Source: Bryobacterales bacterium
GTDB taxonomy: Bacteria > Acidobacteriota > Terriglobia > Bryobacterales > Bryobacteraceae
DNA length: 7,777 nucleotides
Assembly: GCA_003139735.1 (NCBI GenBank)
Contig: PLGA01000567.1
Span: forward strand, 195 to 7,971
Reading direction: 5' to 3'
Shown here piece by piece: positions 5,183 to 7,777 of this stretch. The notes beneath the pieces are model-generated. The model was not told the origin of the DNA. It did no database searches and saw only the letters and a list, made by a program, of their open reading frames with translations. Position 1 is the stretch's first letter. Each line of letters opens with the position of its first letter. Made by a program: the position numbers and the translations under genes.

Positions 5183-7585
5183 GTGAAAACCAGTTCCGAA
5201 GTCCTCGAATTCGAACCCCTCCGCCAGCTCCTCGGCCGCTATATCTCGAGCCCTCTCGGCCGGCGCGAGCTGCAAAAAGTGCAGCCGCACACCGACCGCG
5301 CGCGCCTCACCGAAGACCTGGCGGAAACCGGCGAGGCCATCGAATACCTCCGCGCCGCCGCACGCCCCGCCGCGCGAGGCGGCGCCATCCGCATCGATTT
5401 CAACGGCCTTCCCGATACCGAACTCTCCGTACAGAAGCTTCACATCGAAGGCGCCAGCCTCGAACCCAAGGAAATCTTCGACCTCTTCTCCCTGCTCGAC
5501 CGCGCCGCCGACGCCAAGTCGCTGCTGGCCGCCGCGGCCGAGCGTTTTCCGCGGTTGGGGCGGCGCGCCCAAACCATCGGCGATTTCCGCGCCCTGCTGA
5601 AAGACCTGGAAGGCAAGATCCTGCCCGATGGCAGCATCGCCGACCACGCCAGCGTCGCGCTGGCCCGCATCCGCCGCGATATGGAGCGGCAGAAGAAGTC
5701 CATTCAGGAATCGCTCGAACGGTTCCTGCGCGCGCACCGCGAAGAAGGCGTGCTCCAGGAAGAATTCGTGGCCATCCGCAACGAGCGCTTCGTGGTGCCC
5801 GTGATCGCCGGGCAGCGGCGCAAGCTCGATGGCGTCATCCACGGCGTCAGCTCCAGCGGGCACACCCTGTTCGTCGAGCCGCTCGAAACCATCGACCTCA
5901 ACAATGAGCTGGCGCAACTGGCGGAGGAGGAAGCCCGCGAGGTCCATCGCATCCTGCTCGAAATGACCAACCGCATGCGCGCCTATGGCGATTCCATTCG
6001 CCGCACGCTGACGGCCATGGCGGAGCTGGAGCTGATCTTCGGCAAGGCGCGCTTCGCCACCGAGTTCGATTGCTCGATTCCGCGCTTCGGCGACCGCCTA
6101 TGCCTGAAGGACGCGCGCCATCCGCTGCTCGAAGACGTGCTGCGGCGGCGGCGCAAATCGGCCGTACCGGTGAGCCTGGAACTGGATAAAGACCGCCGCA
6201 CGCTGCTGATCAGCGGCCCCAATACCGGCGGCAAAACGGTCACGCTGAAAACCGTGGGACTCCTGAGCCTGATGGCGCAGGCCGGTTTGCCGGTGCCCGC
6301 CGCCGAGGCCGAATTTCCGCTCTTCGCGCAAGTGTTGGCGGATATCGGCGACTACCAGTCCATTCAGGAGAACCTCAGCACCTTCTCGGCGCACATTTCC
6401 AACATCCGCGACATGGCGCTCGATGTCACGCCCGATTCGCTGGTCTTGCTGGACGAACTGGGCGCCGCCACCGACCCCGAAGAAGGCGGCGCGCTGGGCG
6501 TGGCCGTGGTGGAACATTTCCGCGCGGCCGGCGCGTTCACGCTGGTTTCCACCCATCTGATGGCGCTCAAACTGTACGGCGCATCGGTGGAGGGCGTGGT
6601 GAACGGTTCCATGGGCTTCGACGAAGAGACCTTCGAGCCGACCTATCGCCTCCAATTGGGCCTGCCGGGCAAATCCGCCGGCCTGGAGATTGCCACGCGC
6701 CTGGGCCTGCCGGAGGACATCATGCGGCGCGCCCGGCAATCCATGAGCGGCCGCGAGCGCGATGTGACGCGCTTCTTAAGCGAACTGCACCGGCGCATCG
6801 AAGAGACCCAGGCGCTTGAGCAGCGCCTGAGCGAGAGCGTGGAGCGGTTGGCGCGCCGCGAGAAAGAACTGGCCGGCGAATGGGAGAAGCGCGAGACCGC
6901 CAAGCTGAAAGAGCTGGAGCGCCGCACCGACCAGGCGCTGGCGCGCTTCGAAGAGCAGGCCCGCGAGACCATCGGAAAACTCGGCCAGAACTCCGAGCGC
7001 CGCAAGGCCGAACAGGAGGCGCTGCGCAAAGTCTCCAAGGCCAAGCGCGAACTGCGCGAGGATTTCCAGACCACGGTTCTTTCCACCCAGGACGATTCCC
7101 GCCAGGACCGCATCCTGCCGCTGCGCGTCGAGGAAGGCGCGCGCGTGCGGCTCAAGGACGTGCGCGATCCGGCCCGCGTGCTGCGTCTGCTGGGCAATGG
7201 CCGCTTCGAAGTGGAGGCCGGCTTCATGAAGATGCAGGTCTCGACGGACGACGTGATCGAAGTGCTGCCCGAAACCGGCGCCGCGGCCGGCAAGCTTCCC
7301 AAGAACGTGAGCTACCGCCCCGCGCCGGAGCTGACGCCGGTACACCAGGAGATCAACGTGATCGGCCAGCGCGCCGAGGAAGCGCGCGACGCCGTGGACC
7401 AGTTTCTGGACCGCGCCGTAATGGCCACCGCCAGCCGCGTCCGCATTGTCCACGGCCACGGCATGGGCATTCTGAAGAAGACCATCGCCGGCCTGCTCGC
7501 GAGCCATCCCCACGTGGCGCAGTTCTACCAGGCCCCCCAGCAGGAAGGCGGCGCCGGCGCCACGATTGTGGAGTTGCGGGAGTGA
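5183..7585 (+). CDS. mutS2: MutS2 family ATPase/Smr nuclease
   Basis: The 800-residue length fits MutS2 (about 785 in Bacillus). It opens with SSEVLEFEPLRQLLGRYISS, as the family does, and lacks the mismatch-recognition domain of MutS. The core and clamp regions precede the ATPase: Walker A GPNTGGKT (345-352), the signature region NLSTFSAHISNI (397-408) and Walker B LVLLDELGAATDP (Asp424, Glu425). A long charged coiled coil spans about 521-630. The C-terminal Smr domain (about 724-800) has HGHGMG at 757-762. Family role: binds branched DNA and suppresses recombination, or in Bacillus splits collided ribosomes; which applies here is unknown. The usual LDLR-type motif at the start of Smr reads INVIG (724-728), so nuclease activity by that route is doubtful. 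The spacer before it suggests a separate transcript from the era cluster. Confidence 0.96.
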   Translation: MKTSSEVLEFEPLRQLLGRYISSPLGRRELQKVQPHTDRARLTEDLAETGEAIEYLRAAARPAARGGAIRIDFNGLPDTELSVQKLHIEGASLEPKEIFDLFSLLDRAADAKSLLAAAAERFPRLGRRAQTIGDFRALLKDLEGKILPDGSIADHASVALARIRRDMERQKKSIQESLERFLRAHREEGVLQEEFVAIRNERFVVPVIAGQRRKLDGVIHGVSSSGHTLFVEPLETIDLNNELAQLAEEEAREVHRILLEMTNRMRAYGDSIRRTLTAMAELELIFGKARFATEFDCSIPRFGDRLCLKDARHPLLEDVLRRRRKSAVPVSLELDKDRRTLLISGPNTGGKTVTLKTVGLLSLMAQAGLPVPAAEAEFPLFAQVLADIGDYQSIQENLSTFSAHISNIRDMALDVTPDSLVLLDELGAATDPEEGGALGVAVVEHFRAAGAFTLVSTHLMALKLYGASVEGVVNGSMGFDEETFEPTYRLQLGLPGKSAGLEIATRLGLPEDIMRRARQSMSGRERDVTRFLSELHRRIEETQALEQRLSESVERLARREKELAGEWEKRETAKLKELERRTDQALARFEEQARETIGKLGQNSERRKAEQEALRKVSKAKRELREDFQTTVLSTQDDSRQDRILPLRVEEGARVRLKDVRDPARVLRLLGNGRFEVEAGFMKMQVSTDDVIEVLPETGAAAGKLPKNVSYRPAPELTPVHQEINVIGQRAEEARDAVDQFLDRAVMATASRVRIVHGHGMGILKKTIAGLLASHPHVAQFYQAPQQEGGAGATIVELRE

Positions 7586-7597
7586 GGGACTGAAGTC

Positions 7598-7777
7598 TCA
7601 GGCGGCGCGTTTCGGGAGAACGTCGCGCTCGATTAGGGCCTGGTCGATGGAGTCCAGGTCGAAGCGGTTCTGGATGTTCAGCCAGTATTGCGCCGACGTG
7701 CCGAAGTAGCGCCCCAGGCGTGCGGCCGTGTCCGCCGTGATGCCGCGCTTGCCGTTCACGATCAGGCTGATGCGGTT
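7598..7777 (-). CDS. higA: HigA-family antitoxin, XRE-type HTH, 3' end only
   Basis: The minus-strand frame reads in from the right edge and stops at 7598-7600; 59 residues are visible. NRISLIVNGKRGITADTAAR covers the recognition helix and next helix of the XRE fold, and RLGRYFGTSAQYWLNIQNRF is the typical continuation in HigA/VapI antitoxins. Such proteins neutralise a HigB mRNA-cleaving toxin and repress their own operon. In the usual higB-higA order the toxin gene would lie upstream, to the right of this window, and is not seen. The gene is convergent with mutS2, with only 12 nt between the two stops and no clear terminator. Confidence 0.88.
   Translation of the reverse strand, partial: NRISLIVNGKRGITADTAARLGRYFGTSAQYWLNIQNRFDLDSIDQALIERDVLPKRAA

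Noticed and set aside
5105..5947. 280-codon minus-strand open frame
   Set aside because: Antisense to the mutS2 start and its repeat leader; no motif, while mutS2 on the plus strand is certain.
7586..7601. Terminator between mutS2 and the antitoxin gene
   Set aside because: Only a 4-bp stem (ctga/tcag) with no T-run is present, too weak to call.

Overview
This is a GC-rich bacterial window. The linked order ybeY, CNNM/CorC-type protein, era, together with two kinds of dispersed intergenic repeat and hairpins with TTTA loops, suggests Acidobacteriota, possibly Solibacter/Bryobacter-like. That assignment is inference and could not be checked by database search.

Left part (1 to about 1883, minus strand): one long open frame with no internal stop runs off the left edge and encodes a reverse transcriptase fused to Cas1, the CRISPR spacer integrase. 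The RT motifs, including YADD, come first and a complete-looking Cas1 domain follows. All RT and Cas1 catalytic residues I can place are present. The frame is easy to miss because it has no good start codon inside the window and no stop before the left edge. No CRISPR array, cas2 or effector gene is visible; in this orientation partners would lie left of position 1.

Junction (about 1820 to 1897): the RT lacks its N-terminal part (RT0 and most of RT1), and the divergent ybeY on the plus strand lacks its N-terminal half. Both genes lose their 5' ends at the same place, across a strong inverted repeat and a GC-rich 7-bp tandem repeat. This is either a real rearrangement breakpoint or an assembly chimera, and it decides how the CRISPR gene should be read.

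Middle part (1888 to 5032, plus strand): a tightly packed set reads ybeY (3' part), CNNM/CBS membrane protein, era, a small secreted BON-domain protein and a Nudix hydrolase. The genes overlap or are 3 nt apart, so they are probably one translationally coupled transcript. YbeY and Era both act in 16S rRNA maturation and small-subunit assembly.

Right part: a 150-nt spacer full of dispersed repeats (5033 to 5182) precedes mutS2 (5183 to 7585), which has the MutS-type ATPase, a long coiled coil and a C-terminal Smr domain. Convergent to it, at the right edge, is the 3' end of a HigA-type antitoxin gene. A 26-nt repeat from the spacer before mutS2 also occurs, with two mismatches, inside the RT-Cas1 linker, where it is read in frame.
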